From assembly GCA_902491625.1 (NCBI GenBank), contig CABUIO010000013.1, positions 1-56,549 on the forward strand: 56,549 nucleotides of DNA. The letters run 5' to 3'. The notes beneath the pieces are model-generated. The model was not told where the DNA came from. It did not search any database and worked only from the letters and a program-made list of their open reading frames with translations. Numbering within the stretch: position 1 is the first letter of the stretch; each line of letters starts with the position of its first letter. Shown here piece by piece: positions 49,233 through 56,549 of the stretch. Source of the DNA: an uncultured Porphyromonadaceae bacterium (lineage in GTDB: Bacteria; Bacteroidota; Bacteroidia; Bacteroidales; Muribaculaceae). Position numbers and translations under genes: made by a program.

Positions 49233-49304
49233 AATAAAAAATCGGACTGTTCTCGCGAATAATCCGATTCGGGTCTTACTTTTCTTGTTGTTGTTCGGGG
49301 AAAA

Positions 49305-49382
49305 TGGTGGGCGCTGAGGGATTCGAACCCCCGACCCTCTGCTTGTAAGGCAGACGCTCTGAACCAACTGAGCTAAGCGCCC
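49305..49382 (-). tRNA. tRNA-Val (anticodon UAC), CCA encoded
   Basis: The minus-strand cloverleaf has acceptor GGGCGCT/AGCGCCC, D arm GCTCAGTTGGTTCAGAGC, anticodon loop CTTACAA on TCTGC/GCAGA, and T arm GGGGG-TTCGAAT-CCCTC. Discriminator A and CCA are encoded. It is the distal copy of a tandem pair. Confidence 0.95.
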
Positions 49383-49436
49383 GGATGCCGAAGCTTTAAA
49401 AGCTGTCACACCGGCAGTGTTTGCATTTTAACGGGG

Positions 49437-49511
49437 TGGGCGCTGAGGGATTCGAACCCCCGACCCTCTGCTTGTAAGGCAGACGCTCTGAACCAACTGA
49501 GCTAAGCGCCC
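49437..49511 (-). tRNA. tRNA-Val (anticodon UAC), CCA not encoded
   Basis: The body is identical to the copy at 49305-49382. The sequence after the discriminator reads CCC, so CCA must be added by nucleotidyltransferase. It has a perfect promoter upstream and lies 54 nt before the second copy, so both are probably made from one transcript. Confidence 0.95.
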
Positions 49512-49522
49512 CGTTTGCGATG

Positions 49523-49554
49523 CAAAGGTAATACCTTTTTCTTTCCTGTACAAA
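49523..49554 (-). promoter_or_regulatory. Promoter of the tRNA-Val pair
   Basis: On the minus strand, TTTG at 49554-49551, a 20-bp spacer and TACCTTTG at 49530-49523 match the consensus perfectly. Confidence 0.85.
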
Positions 49555-49572
49555 TTTTTTTTACTAATTTTG
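49542..49572 (+). promoter_or_regulatory. Promoter of purB
   Basis: TTTC at 49542-49545, 19 bp, then TAATTTTG at 49565-49572. It overlaps the divergent tRNA promoter. 49573-49675 is the purB leader, with nothing else seen. Confidence 0.65.
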
Positions 49573-49675
49573 TGAGAAAATTTTGGCGCCTGTCTTGAGG
49601 GGCGGTTTTAACACGTTGTGAATTAATAAAATAATCGACTCTTTTCAGGTGCCTCATAAATTAACTTTTTTCGAC

Positions 49676-51034
49676 ATGGAGCTTAACACTCTCACTGCTA
49701 TTTCCCCTGTGGACGGCCGCTACCGCAAGGTCGCCGAGCCTCTTGCCGGGTATTTTTCCGAGTATGCCCTCATCCGCTATCGTCTGCGTGTGGAGGTTGA
49801 ATATTTCATCGCGCTCTGCCGCCTTCCCCTGCCGCAGCTTTCGGGCGTTGGCGAAGACAAGTATGAGTCTCTCCGCGCCATCTACCGCGATTTCACGCCC
49901 GAGGATGCCCTGGCCGTGAAGAAGATCGAGTCGGTGACCAACCACGACGTCAAGGCTGTGGAATATTATCTCAAGGAGAAATTCGACATACTTGGTCTGG
50001 AGCAATACAAGGAATTCATCCATTTCGGACTGACTTCGCAGGATATCAACAATACTTCGGTGCCGATGTCGGTGCGCGACGCCCTCCACGAGGTGTTTCT
50101 GCCGGCTCTTCGCGAGCTTGTCGAGGTGCTTCGCGGTCTCGCCGAGGACTGGAAGGAGATTCCGATGCTCGCCCGCACCCACGGCCAGCCGGCGACTCCG
50201 ACACGACTGGGTAAGGAAATCGCCGTCTATGTCTATCGTCTGGATGAGCAGATACGTCTTCTGGAGCAGACACCTTTCAGCGGCAAGTTCGGCGGCGCCA
50301 CCGGCAACATGAACGCCCACCACGTCGCTTATCCCGGCATCGACTGGCCGGCATTCGCCGCCGCATTCATGGAGCAGGGACTCGGCCTGAAGCGCGAGAT
50401 GCTGACCACCCAGATCTCCAACTACGACAATCTTGCCGCCATCTTCGACGCCCTGCGCCGCATCAACACCATCATTCTCGACCTGGACCGCGACATGTGG
50501 ATGTACATCTCGATGGACTATTTCAAACAGCGCATCAAGGCCGGAGAGGTCGGCTCGTCGGCGATGCCCCACAAGGTCAACCCCATCGACTACGAGAACT
50601 CGGAGGGCAACCTCGGCATAGCCAACGCCATCTACGCGCATCTTTCGTCGAAGCTCCCTCTGTCGCGTCTGCAGCGTGACCTCACCGACTCCACCGTGCT
50701 GCGCAATGTCGGTGTGCCTATGGCTCATTCGCTCATCGCCGTGAGAAGCACCCTCAAGGGTCTCGGCAAGCTCATCATCAATGAGCAGGCCATCCACGAC
50801 GACCTCGCCTCCCACTGGGCTGTGCTCGCAGAGGCGATACAGACAGTGCTGCGCCGCGAGGGCTACCCCAAGCCTTACGAGGCGCTCAAGGCGCTCACGC
50901 GCACCAACAGTGTGGTGACTGCCGAGAGCCTTGCAGAATTCATCAACTCGCTCGACGTGGCCGAGGACGTGAAGCGCCGTCTTCTCGATCTCACGCCGCT
51001 CAACTACACCGGATTCACCGACTATCCATGGTAA
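49676..51034 (+). CDS. purB: Adenylosuccinate lyase
   Basis: This 452-residue protein of the fumarase/aspartase superfamily cleaves SAICAR and adenylosuccinate in purine synthesis. Conserved parts are MELNTLTAISPVDGRYR, TNHDVKAVEYYLKEK, HFGLTSQDINNTS, ARTHGQPATPTRLGKE and the signature GSSAMPHKVNPIDYENSEG. ATG 49676 gives the standard N-terminus; an in-frame GTG at 49649 would add nine residues. It overlaps queA by 7 nt. Confidence 0.97.
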   Translation: MELNTLTAISPVDGRYRKVAEPLAGYFSEYALIRYRLRVEVEYFIALCRLPLPQLSGVGEDKYESLRAIYRDFTPEDALAVKKIESVTNHDVKAVEYYLKEKFDILGLEQYKEFIHFGLTSQDINNTSVPMSVRDALHEVFLPALRELVEVLRGLAEDWKEIPMLARTHGQPATPTRLGKEIAVYVYRLDEQIRLLEQTPFSGKFGGATGNMNAHHVAYPGIDWPAFAAAFMEQGLGLKREMLTTQISNYDNLAAIFDALRRINTIILDLDRDMWMYISMDYFKQRIKAGEVGSSAMPHKVNPIDYENSEGNLGIANAIYAHLSSKLPLSRLQRDLTDSTVLRNVGVPMAHSLIAVRSTLKGLGKLIINEQAIHDDLASHWAVLAEAIQTVLRREGYPKPYEALKALTRTNSVVTAESLAEFINSLDVAEDVKRRLLDLTPLNYTGFTDYPW

Positions 51035-52272
51035 AGGATATCCGCATATCCGACTATGGCTACGATCTGCCGCAGCATCGCATCGCGCTGCATCCCTGTG
51101 AGCCGCGCGATGCATGCCGCCTCCTTGTGAGCCGCCGCGACGGCACCATAGACCATCGCCGTTTCACAGATCTTCCCTCGCTTCTTCCGCAGGGATCGCT
51201 GATGGTGTGCAACAACACGCGAGTCATCAAGGCGCGTCTGCGTTTCCGAAAATCCACCGGTGCTACCGTCGAGATCTTCTGTCTGGAGCCGGAGCAGCCG
51301 CGCGATTACGCGCAGATGTTTCAGGCCAAGGGGGAATGTCGCTGGACGGCGCTTGTCGGCAATCTCAAACGCTGGAAAGAGGGAGATCTTACCATGTCGC
51401 TCACCCTTCCCGATGGCACCGAGGCCGTTCTCACCGCCCGCAATCTCGGCGAGGCGCCGGGCAACGGCCGCTTGATCGAATTCCGCTGGACACCTGCCGA
51501 CGCCACCTTCGCCACGATCATCGAGGCTGCCGGAGTGATTCCTATCCCACCCTATCTCAACCGCGAGTCGGAGGAGTCGGATACGACTGACTATCAGACA
51601 GTCTACTCAAAAGTGAAGGGATCCGTGGCTGCACCGACCGCCGGACTGCATTTCACGGATGCCGTGCTTGATGCGCTCCGTCTCCGTAATGTAGAGACGC
51701 AGGAGCTGACGCTGCACGTGGGTGCCGGTACTTTCCAGCCTGTCAAGGCCGAGGAGATCGGCGACCATCCGATGCACACCGAGGTCTTTTCCGTGAGCCG
51801 CAAACTCGTGAGGACACTCGCCGACGCCCTGCGCGCCGACCGCGAAATCACCGCCGTGGGCACGACCACCGTGCGTACACTCGAATCGCTACCGTGGCTT
51901 GGCGCGGCTCTTATTGCCGATCCCGACGCACCGCTTCATGTGGAGCAATGGCAGCCTTACGGCGATGAAGACGCCATCGACAAGGCCGACACGATAGCCG
52001 CACTTGACGCCCTCCTGCGGCGCATGGACGCCGATGGCGCGGAAAGCCTCACCGCCTCGACCGCCATAATGATAGCTCCCGGCTACCGCTGGCGTGTGGT
52101 CGACCATATCGTCACCAATTTCCATCAGCCCAACAGTACGCTGCTGCTGCTCGTGGCCTCCTTTGTCGGGCGTCGCGGCGGATCTGCGGATGCCTGGCGC
52201 GACATGTATGACGCCGCGCTTGCGCGCGACTATAAGTTCCTCTCGTACGGCGACTCGTCGCTGCTGCTCTGA
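51028..52272 (+). CDS. queA: S-adenosylmethionine:tRNA ribosyltransferase-isomerase
   Basis: This 414-residue protein transfers and isomerises the ribose of SAM onto 7-aminomethyl-7-deazaguanine in tRNA to form epoxyqueuosine. Conserved segments are SDYGYDLPQHRIALHP, NNTRVIKARL, PIPPYLNRESEESD, YQTVYSKVKGSVAAPTAGLHF (in pieces), LHVGAGTFQPV and TNFHQPNSTLLLLVAS. It is longer than the usual about 350 residues. The start ATG overlaps the purB end, so the two are translated from one message. Confidence 0.95.
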   Translation: MVKDIRISDYGYDLPQHRIALHPCEPRDACRLLVSRRDGTIDHRRFTDLPSLLPQGSLMVCNNTRVIKARLRFRKSTGATVEIFCLEPEQPRDYAQMFQAKGECRWTALVGNLKRWKEGDLTMSLTLPDGTEAVLTARNLGEAPGNGRLIEFRWTPADATFATIIEAAGVIPIPPYLNRESEESDTTDYQTVYSKVKGSVAAPTAGLHFTDAVLDALRLRNVETQELTLHVGAGTFQPVKAEEIGDHPMHTEVFSVSRKLVRTLADALRADREITAVGTTTVRTLESLPWLGAALIADPDAPLHVEQWQPYGDEDAIDKADTIAALDALLRRMDADGAESLTASTAIMIAPGYRWRVVDHIVTNFHQPNSTLLLLVASFVGRRGGSADAWRDMYDAALARDYKFLSYGDSSLLL

Positions 52273-52289
52273 GAGACAATCCGGAGGGC

Positions 52290-52309
52290 GGCTGCACCAT
52301 GGTGCAGCC
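52290..52309. repeat. 20-bp perfect palindrome centred on CCATGG
   Basis: GGCTGCACCATGGTGCAGCC followed by CTAC matches 35825-35844 exactly and 35884-35903 with a symmetric change. It stands 17 nt after the queA stop and may act as a transcript end structure. Confidence 0.8.
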
Positions 52310-52349
52310 CTACATTTCGCAGATAACCAAATTCTTGAGACAGTTCAAT

Positions 52350-53126
52350 ATGGAGAAGAAATATTACATAGCGGAGAACGGGAATCCTGTTGGTCCCTTT
52401 ACGCCGGAGGAGTTGCGCGAGCGCGGCATCACTGCCGACACACGTATCTACGCCAAGGGATGGACTGATTTTCGTGACGCTTCCGAGATTCCGGAGCTTG
52501 CCGCGTGTCTGAGTCAGCCGAAGCCTGCGGCATCCGCACCGTCGTCTTCGGCATCACGCGAGGTTGGGAATGTGGCAATCGGCGCGGCGCCCTCGGCTTC
52601 GGCGCCGACATCTGCCGCGGACAGCAGCGAGAAGGAATTGCTGATGCGCATTCTTTCGCATCTCGACGAGCTGCAGCGCGAGAACCGTCAGCTGAAGGCC
52701 GAGATGGAGTCGATGCGCAACGGAGGGACGCCGCAGACACCTCCGCCGCCACCGCAGACTCCCAAGAAGACCGTCGCTACGCCTCCGCCTATCAATCCTG
52801 TAGATTCGACCGCGACGGCAGCGCATGCGGCCGAAGAGTGGGACAAGGAGTGGGAGCGCACGGCAAACACCACAGTGCGTGCGGATAAGAAAACAGGTGG
52901 CGGAAACGGCTGCCTTATAGCTCTTATAGTAGCGGCTCTCATAGCGATAATCGGATGCGTGATCTATGCCCTCAGCCAGAACAACAATAGCTACGCCACT
53001 GAGGATTCAGATTCTGCACCGGTCGCTTGGACCTATGATGAATATGCCGCTCCGGCAGATTCGGAGGCTGCTGCGGAGGTGGCTGCTCCGGCTGAGGATT
53101 ATGATTGGGGTGAGGCTGCTAAGTGA
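52350..53126 (+). CDS. GYF_2-domain (DUF4339) membrane-anchored protein
   Basis: The 258-residue protein starts MEKKYYIAENGNPVGPFTPEEL, which is the GYF_2 domain pattern (Y-x-P-x-G-P). A Ser/Ala/Pro-rich linker follows. A short coiled-coil-like stretch (KELLMRILSHLDELQRENRQ, about residues 94-113) and a Pro-rich segment come next. One transmembrane helix (CLIALIVAALIAIIGCVIYA, about residues 190-209) and an acidic tail end it. ATG 52350 is used; a start at 52299 lies inside the palindromic repeat and would add 17 residues not like the family. The function is unknown. Confidence 0.75.
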   Translation: MEKKYYIAENGNPVGPFTPEELRERGITADTRIYAKGWTDFRDASEIPELAACLSQPKPAASAPSSSASREVGNVAIGAAPSASAPTSAADSSEKELLMRILSHLDELQRENRQLKAEMESMRNGGTPQTPPPPPQTPKKTVATPPPINPVDSTATAAHAAEEWDKEWERTANTTVRADKKTGGGNGCLIALIVAALIAIIGCVIYALSQNNNSYATEDSDSAPVAWTYDEYAAPADSEAAAEVAAPAEDYDWGEAAK

Positions 53127-53128
53127 CG

Positions 53129-53662
53129 ATGGAGAGACGCAAGAAAAACATCATAGAGCTGACGCGCATCGGTGTCGAGGACTATCGGTGCCGCAGCAAG
53201 CTGCCGCTGAAGGTGGCGCTCGACAATGTCCGCTCGCTCAACAACGTCGGGTCGGTGTTGCGCACCTCCGACGCATTCCTTGTTGACGAGCTGCTGCTCT
53301 GCGGCATCACCGGCACGCCTCCGAATCCCGAGATACATAAGACGGCGCTCGGTGCCGAAGACTCCGTGGCGTGGAGCCACCATGAGGACACCGTCGAGAC
53401 TCTGCGCGGTCTTCAACAGCAGGGATGGAAGGTGTGTGCTCTGGAACAGACCCACAACTCCGTGCCGCTCAACGAGTTCGTGCCGCAGGCGGACGGCCGG
53501 TACATCATAGTCGCCGGCAACGAGATCCACGGCGTGGATCAGCGCGTGGTGGACATGGCCGATGTCGTGCTCGAAATCCCGCAGTACGGCACCAAACACT
53601 CCCTGAATGTCTCCGTCAGCGCCGCTCTCGCCATCTGGCACTTCTTCACCGCCCTGCGATAA
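53129..53662 (+). CDS. TrmH/SpoU family RNA 2'-O-methyltransferase
   Basis: This 177-residue protein has SPOUT-fold motifs in order. LDNVRSLNNVGSVLRTSDAF is motif 1, YIIVAGNEIHGVDQRVVDMA is motif 2 and IPQYGTKHSLNVSVSAALAI is motif 3. It is short, with no N-terminal RNA-binding extension. The target may be tRNA or rRNA. ATG 53129 is preferred to the GTG at 53123, which overlaps the previous stop. Confidence 0.87.
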   Translation: MERRKKNIIELTRIGVEDYRCRSKLPLKVALDNVRSLNNVGSVLRTSDAFLVDELLLCGITGTPPNPEIHKTALGAEDSVAWSHHEDTVETLRGLQQQGWKVCALEQTHNSVPLNEFVPQADGRYIIVAGNEIHGVDQRVVDMADVVLEIPQYGTKHSLNVSVSAALAIWHFFTALR

Positions 53663-53695
53663 CGTGTGATCTTCTTTGATTAGGTGGTGTTTTTG

Positions 53696-53727
53696 TTTGG
53701 TGGCTTGGGCGCGATTTTGTATCTTTG
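53696..53727 (+). promoter_or_regulatory. Promoter of the saccharopine dehydrogenase-like gene
   Basis: TTTG at 53696-53699, 20 bp, then TATCTTTG at 53720-53727 match perfectly. The start codon is 21 nt downstream. Confidence 0.85.
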
Positions 53728-53747
53728 CCCTCAAAACAATATAGAAC

Positions 53748-54962
53748 ATGTCAAAAGTGGTTATTATCGGTGCCGGAGGTGTCGGCACCGTCGTGGCACA
53801 TAAGTGTGCCATGCATCCGGAGGTGTTCAGCGAGATCGTAATAGCCTCGCGCACCAAGTCGAAATGCGACGCGCTGGCCGAGAAGCTGCGTGCAAAATAT
53901 CCGTCGGCCAGTATCGTCACCGACAGCGTGGACGCCGACGAGGTGCCGCAGATAGTGGAGCTTTTCCGGCGCCATAATCCCAAGCTGTGCATCAATGTGG
54001 CGCTCCCCTATCAGGATCTCACCATCATGGACGCCTGTCTGGAGTGCGGTGTCAACTATCTCGACACGGCCAACTACGAGCCGAAGGATGAGGCTCATTT
54101 CGAATACAGCTGGCAGTGGGCCTATCGCGAGCGCTTCGAGAAGGCCGGACTGACGGCGATCCTCGGGTGCGGTTTCGATCCGGGTGTGTCGGCTGTCTTC
54201 GTGGCCTATGCGGCGAAGCATCATTTCAGCGAGATGCGCTATCTCGACATCGTGGACTGCAACGCCGGCAACCACGGCAAGGCTTTCGCCACCAACTTCA
54301 ATCCCGAAATCAACATCCGCGAGATCACTCAGCCCGGACGCTACTGGCAGGACGGCAAGTGGGTGGAGACCAAGAACCTGGAGTTTCATCTGCCGCTGAA
54401 CTATCCCAATATCGGCGAGCGCGAGAGCTATCTGCTTTACCATGAGGAGCTTGAGTCGCTGGTGCAGAATTTCCCCACTATCCGCCGTGCGCGTTTCTGG
54501 ATGACCTTCGGTCAGGAGTATCTCACGCATCTGCGTGTGATCCAGGATATAGGCATGGCGCGCATCGATCCTGTGATGTATGAGGGCCGCGAGATCATCC
54601 CGATCCAGTTCCTTAAGGCTGTGCTTCCCGACCCCGGAAGTCTCGGAGAAAACTATACCGGCGAGACCTCGATCGGCTGCCGTATCGCCGGACTCGACAA
54701 GGATGGCAAGGAGTCGACCTACTACATCTACAACAACTGCTCGCATCAGGAGACCTACAAGGAGACCGGCGCACAGGCCGTGAGCTACACTACCGGCGTA
54801 CCCGCTATGGTCGGCGCCATGATGTTCCTCACCGGCAAGTGGGTGAAGCCAGGCGTACATAATGTCGAGGAGTTCGATCCCGATCCTTTCCTGACAACGC
54901 TTGCAGAGAACGGACTTCCCTGGCATGTCATCGTGGACGGCGACCTTGAATTCCGCGACTGA
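53748..54962 (+). CDS. Saccharopine dehydrogenase family protein, carboxynorspermidine synthase-like
   Basis: This 404-residue protein has an N-terminal Rossmann fold (VVIIGAGGVGTVVAHKC). It also has NYLDTANYEPKDEAHFEY, GCGFDPGVSAVFVAYAAKH, NHGKAFATNFNPEINIREI and TGVPAMVGAMM. These patterns match bacterial carboxynorspermidine/carboxyspermidine dehydrogenases rather than lysine-pathway enzymes. The reaction joins aspartate semialdehyde and a diamine in sym-homospermidine or spermidine synthesis. No decarboxylase gene is adjacent. It is monocistronic, with a perfect promoter and a terminator. Confidence 0.87.
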   Translation: MSKVVIIGAGGVGTVVAHKCAMHPEVFSEIVIASRTKSKCDALAEKLRAKYPSASIVTDSVDADEVPQIVELFRRHNPKLCINVALPYQDLTIMDACLECGVNYLDTANYEPKDEAHFEYSWQWAYRERFEKAGLTAILGCGFDPGVSAVFVAYAAKHHFSEMRYLDIVDCNAGNHGKAFATNFNPEINIREITQPGRYWQDGKWVETKNLEFHLPLNYPNIGERESYLLYHEELESLVQNFPTIRRARFWMTFGQEYLTHLRVIQDIGMARIDPVMYEGREIIPIQFLKAVLPDPGSLGENYTGETSIGCRIAGLDKDGKESTYYIYNNCSHQETYKETGAQAVSYTTGVPAMVGAMMFLTGKWVKPGVHNVEEFDPDPFLTTLAENGLPWHVIVDGDLEFRD

Positions 54963-54989
54963 AAACCGGATCTACTGCAAAAAACTTTG

Positions 54990-55016
54990 GCGGCGGAAGC
55001 AACTTTCGCCGCTTTT
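54990..55016 (+). terminator. Intrinsic terminator of the saccharopine dehydrogenase-like gene
   Basis: GCGGCGGAAG and CTTTCGCCGC form a 10-bp stem (one G-U pair) with a CAA loop, followed by TTTTG. A-rich sequence on the other side may make it bidirectional. Confidence 0.8.
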
Positions 55017-55058
55017 GTGTGTCTTATTGATAAATACCCTTTTATAACTGCCTCATTT

Positions 55059-55613
55059 ATGAAAAAGAAACTCACATACCTTCCCTTGCTTGTCGCGCTG
55101 TTGTGCGGTGTGATGTTCACAGCCTGTGACGACGACGATTACTACTACGATGACACCTACCTTGACCGCGATCTTGTCGGCCAGTGGGATCTCATATACA
55201 TCAACGGCAAGCCGGTGAGCGGCTATACGCAGAATTTCTTCGATTTCTACAGCAACGGCTCCGGGCGCTATTACTATTATGAAAACGGCGAGCAGTACTG
55301 GGAGCCGATCAACTGGTGGTGCTACGACGGATCGTATTCTCCTGTGCTGCATGTGGACTACACTTCCGGCGCTCCGCTCAACTGCGCTTATCATTTCAAT
55401 TCCGACGCCTCGCGACTGTATCTGTCGTGGACCGAGGCCGGCGGCTACCGCATGGAGTATGTCTACGCCTACACCGGCTCCGCACCCGCACCGCGAAAGA
55501 GCTTAGAGAAAGTTCTTGAGAGCGCCGGAATGAAGTCCGACGGCAATTCCGCACAGCGCCCCGGCACTTCGGAAGGAGCTTCGTCCGGCACCAAAACACT
55601 GAAAGGCAAATGA
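55059..55613 (+). CDS. Small lipoprotein, unknown function
   Basis: This protein of about 184 residues has a lipoprotein signal MKKKLTYLPLLVALLCGVMF ending in TAC, with acylated Cys at position 23. The sequence after the Cys is acidic and Tyr-rich (DDDDYYYDD), as in Bacteroidetes surface lipoproteins that carry an export signal. A small beta-rich domain follows (LVGQWDLIYINGKPVSGY), resembling lipocalin-like or DUF5004-type families. The C-terminal 50 residues are Ser/Gly-rich. I do not recognise a specific family. ATG 55059 is used, as upstream frame extension has no signal peptide. It overlaps rsmA by 4 nt. Confidence 0.75.
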   Translation: MKKKLTYLPLLVALLCGVMFTACDDDDYYYDDTYLDRDLVGQWDLIYINGKPVSGYTQNFFDFYSNGSGRYYYYENGEQYWEPINWWCYDGSYSPVLHVDYTSGAPLNCAYHFNSDASRLYLSWTEAGGYRMEYVYAYTGSAPAPRKSLEKVLESAGMKSDGNSAQRPGTSEGASSGTKTLKGK

Positions 55614-56404
55614 GCGCATACGGTAAAGTAAAGCCCAAAAAGTCTCTCGGCCAGCATTTCCTCACCGACATGAGCGTGGCGGAGCGCATCGCCGACACTC
55701 TGCGTCCCGCAGGTCGTGAGGATTTATGGTCGCTTCCGGTGCTTGAGATCGGTCCCGGCATGGGTGTGCTCACACAGTTTCTCATGGAGCAGGACCGACC
55801 ACTGAAGGCCGTGGAACTCGACAGCGAGAGCGTGGCGTATCTTCACGCGCGCTATCCCGAGCTTGACGTCATAGAGGCCGATTTCCTCAAACTTCCTCTC
55901 GATGATATTTTCGAAGGGCAGTTCGCGCTGATCGGCAATTACCCTTACAACATATCCTCGCAGATATTCTTCCGTGTGCTTGACTACAAGGATCGCATAC
56001 CTCTATGTAGCGGAATGCTCCAGCGCGAGGTGGCTCAGCGTATCTGCGCCGCCCCCGGAGGACGTGATCGAGGCATACTCTCCGTGCTGCTTCAGGCATG
56101 GTATGACTGCGAATATCTCTTCACCGTCGACGAGCATGTCTTCAATCCGCCGCCCAAGGTGAAGAGCGGCGTGCTTCGGCTCGTCCGCAACGATGTCACC
56201 GATCTTGGATGCGACGAGAAACTTTTCAAGCGCGTCGTCAAGACCACGTTCGGCACACGCCGCAAGACTCTGCGCAACTCCGTGGCCTCGATGGTCGGCA
56301 AAGACAGCGCGATCCTCGCCGACGAGATCATGTACAAGCGTCCCGAGCAGCTCAGTGTGGCCGAGTTCATCCGCCTCACCAACCTCGTCGCCTCCGCCCT
56401 CTGA
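55610..56404 (+). CDS. rsmA: 16S rRNA (adenine1518-N6/adenine1519-N6)-dimethyltransferase
   Basis: This 264-residue methyltransferase dimethylates two adenines near the 3' end of 16S rRNA during 30S assembly. KSLGQHFLTD is the N-terminal signature, VLEIGPGMGVLTQFL is the SAM motif I, and IGNYPYNISSQIFF is motif IV (NxPY). VFNPPPKVKSGVLRL and TTFGTRRKTLRNS are in the C-terminal part. The start ATG overlaps the lipoprotein stop. After the stop (56405-56549) I see no gene. Confidence 0.96.
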   Translation: MSAYGKVKPKKSLGQHFLTDMSVAERIADTLRPAGREDLWSLPVLEIGPGMGVLTQFLMEQDRPLKAVELDSESVAYLHARYPELDVIEADFLKLPLDDIFEGQFALIGNYPYNISSQIFFRVLDYKDRIPLCSGMLQREVAQRICAAPGGRDRGILSVLLQAWYDCEYLFTVDEHVFNPPPKVKSGVLRLVRNDVTDLGCDEKLFKRVVKTTFGTRRKTLRNSVASMVGKDSAILADEIMYKRPEQLSVAEFIRLTNLVASAL

Positions 56405-56549
56405 TGGCTTTCTTAGCTAAATTAGCTATCATAACTAACTCGATAAGGCCCCGTGTTCTTTTTTTGAAGGACAACTTTAGCCTTTTATGTCCTAAGAGGT
56501 TGTTTAATAATGCTTGTTAACGACAGGGTCGAGAATTTTGGAGCGGATT

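Noticed and set aside
49661..51115. A 484-codon leftward frame opposite purB
   Set aside because: It is antisense to purB, which has all family signatures.
52299..52349. Earlier start of the GYF-domain gene
   Set aside because: The ATG is formed by the CCATGG palindrome, a dispersed repeat, and the added residues are not part of the domain.

Overview
The window looks like a chromosomal segment of a gut Bacteroidales bacterium, most likely Muribaculaceae-like. The reasons are: promoters of the Bacteroidetes type (TTTG, about 20 bp, TAnnTTTG) in front of many genes; almost no Shine-Dalgarno sites; secreted proteins with type IX secretion (T9SS)-style C-terminal tails; a PorZ homologue; a GH29 fucosidase/ROK kinase pair; and family assignments that match Bacteroides relatives. 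No sequence search was run, so the taxon is an inference. Most of the window is ordinary core genome with a high G+C content. Accessory material is limited to repeat-filled intergenic regions and one small glycan cassette.

Layout. 0.3-3.1 kb: a four-gene 2-oxoacid:ferredoxin oxidoreductase operon. 3.3-10.3 kb: a multi-spanning membrane protein, rubrerythrin, a TraB/GumN protein, a secreted M6 metalloprotease, tRNA-Arg(CCU) and a PCMD-type secreted protein. 10.5-15.1 kb: era, der, a YceD/DUF177 protein, rpmF and fabH. 15.2-21.0 kb (leftward): ROK kinase, alpha-L-fucosidase, CutC and a transglutaminase-like exoprotein. 21.1-27.5 kb (leftward): an AAA/DUF4143 ATPase, a C1 peptidase, ychF and a large secreted protein. 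27.7-35.3 kb (rightward): tsaE-birA, then nadA, a U32 peptidase, aroA, a small membrane protein, a metal ABC permease and a Sel1-repeat protein. 36.2-38.4 kb: an NfnAB-like pair. 38.4-43.4 kb: a secreted protein with a disrupted start, then leuS and rdgB. 43.5-48.1 kb: porZ and a convergent DegT-like/GNAT/WbqC cassette. 48.3-56.4 kb: a RAYT-like HUH transposase, two tRNA-Val(UAC), purB, queA, a GYF-domain protein, a SpoU methyltransferase, a carboxynorspermidine synthase-like protein, a lipoprotein and rsmA.

The most interesting signals are non-coding or structural. (1) 29.22-29.62 kb has a cluster of DnaA-box-like 9-mers next to a 90% A+T stretch. It lies close to where gene orientation switches from all-leftward (15-27.5 kb) to all-rightward (27.7-38.4 kb), so it is a candidate chromosomal origin. 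(2) The secreted-protein gene ending at 38409 has an ATG and signal-peptide sequence separated from its reading frame by an 8-bp tandem repeat. Losing exactly one unit restores a perfect signal peptide, which suggests a phase-variable switch, seen here in the OFF state. (3) Two diverged copies (10.26-10.47 and 35.95-36.10 kb) of one structured non-coding element have different terminal inverted repeats but a shared core whose hairpins differ by compensatory changes. (4) A RAYT-like transposase carries an extra C-terminal domain and sits beside three tandem palindromes that could be its REP sequences. (5) porZ lies next to a DegT/GNAT/WbqC cassette, suggesting a link between T9SS cargo anchoring and an LPS-type glycan. 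Several other palindromic repeat families fill the gaps at 22.4-23.0, 28.9-29.2, 35.3-35.9 and 52.3 kb.
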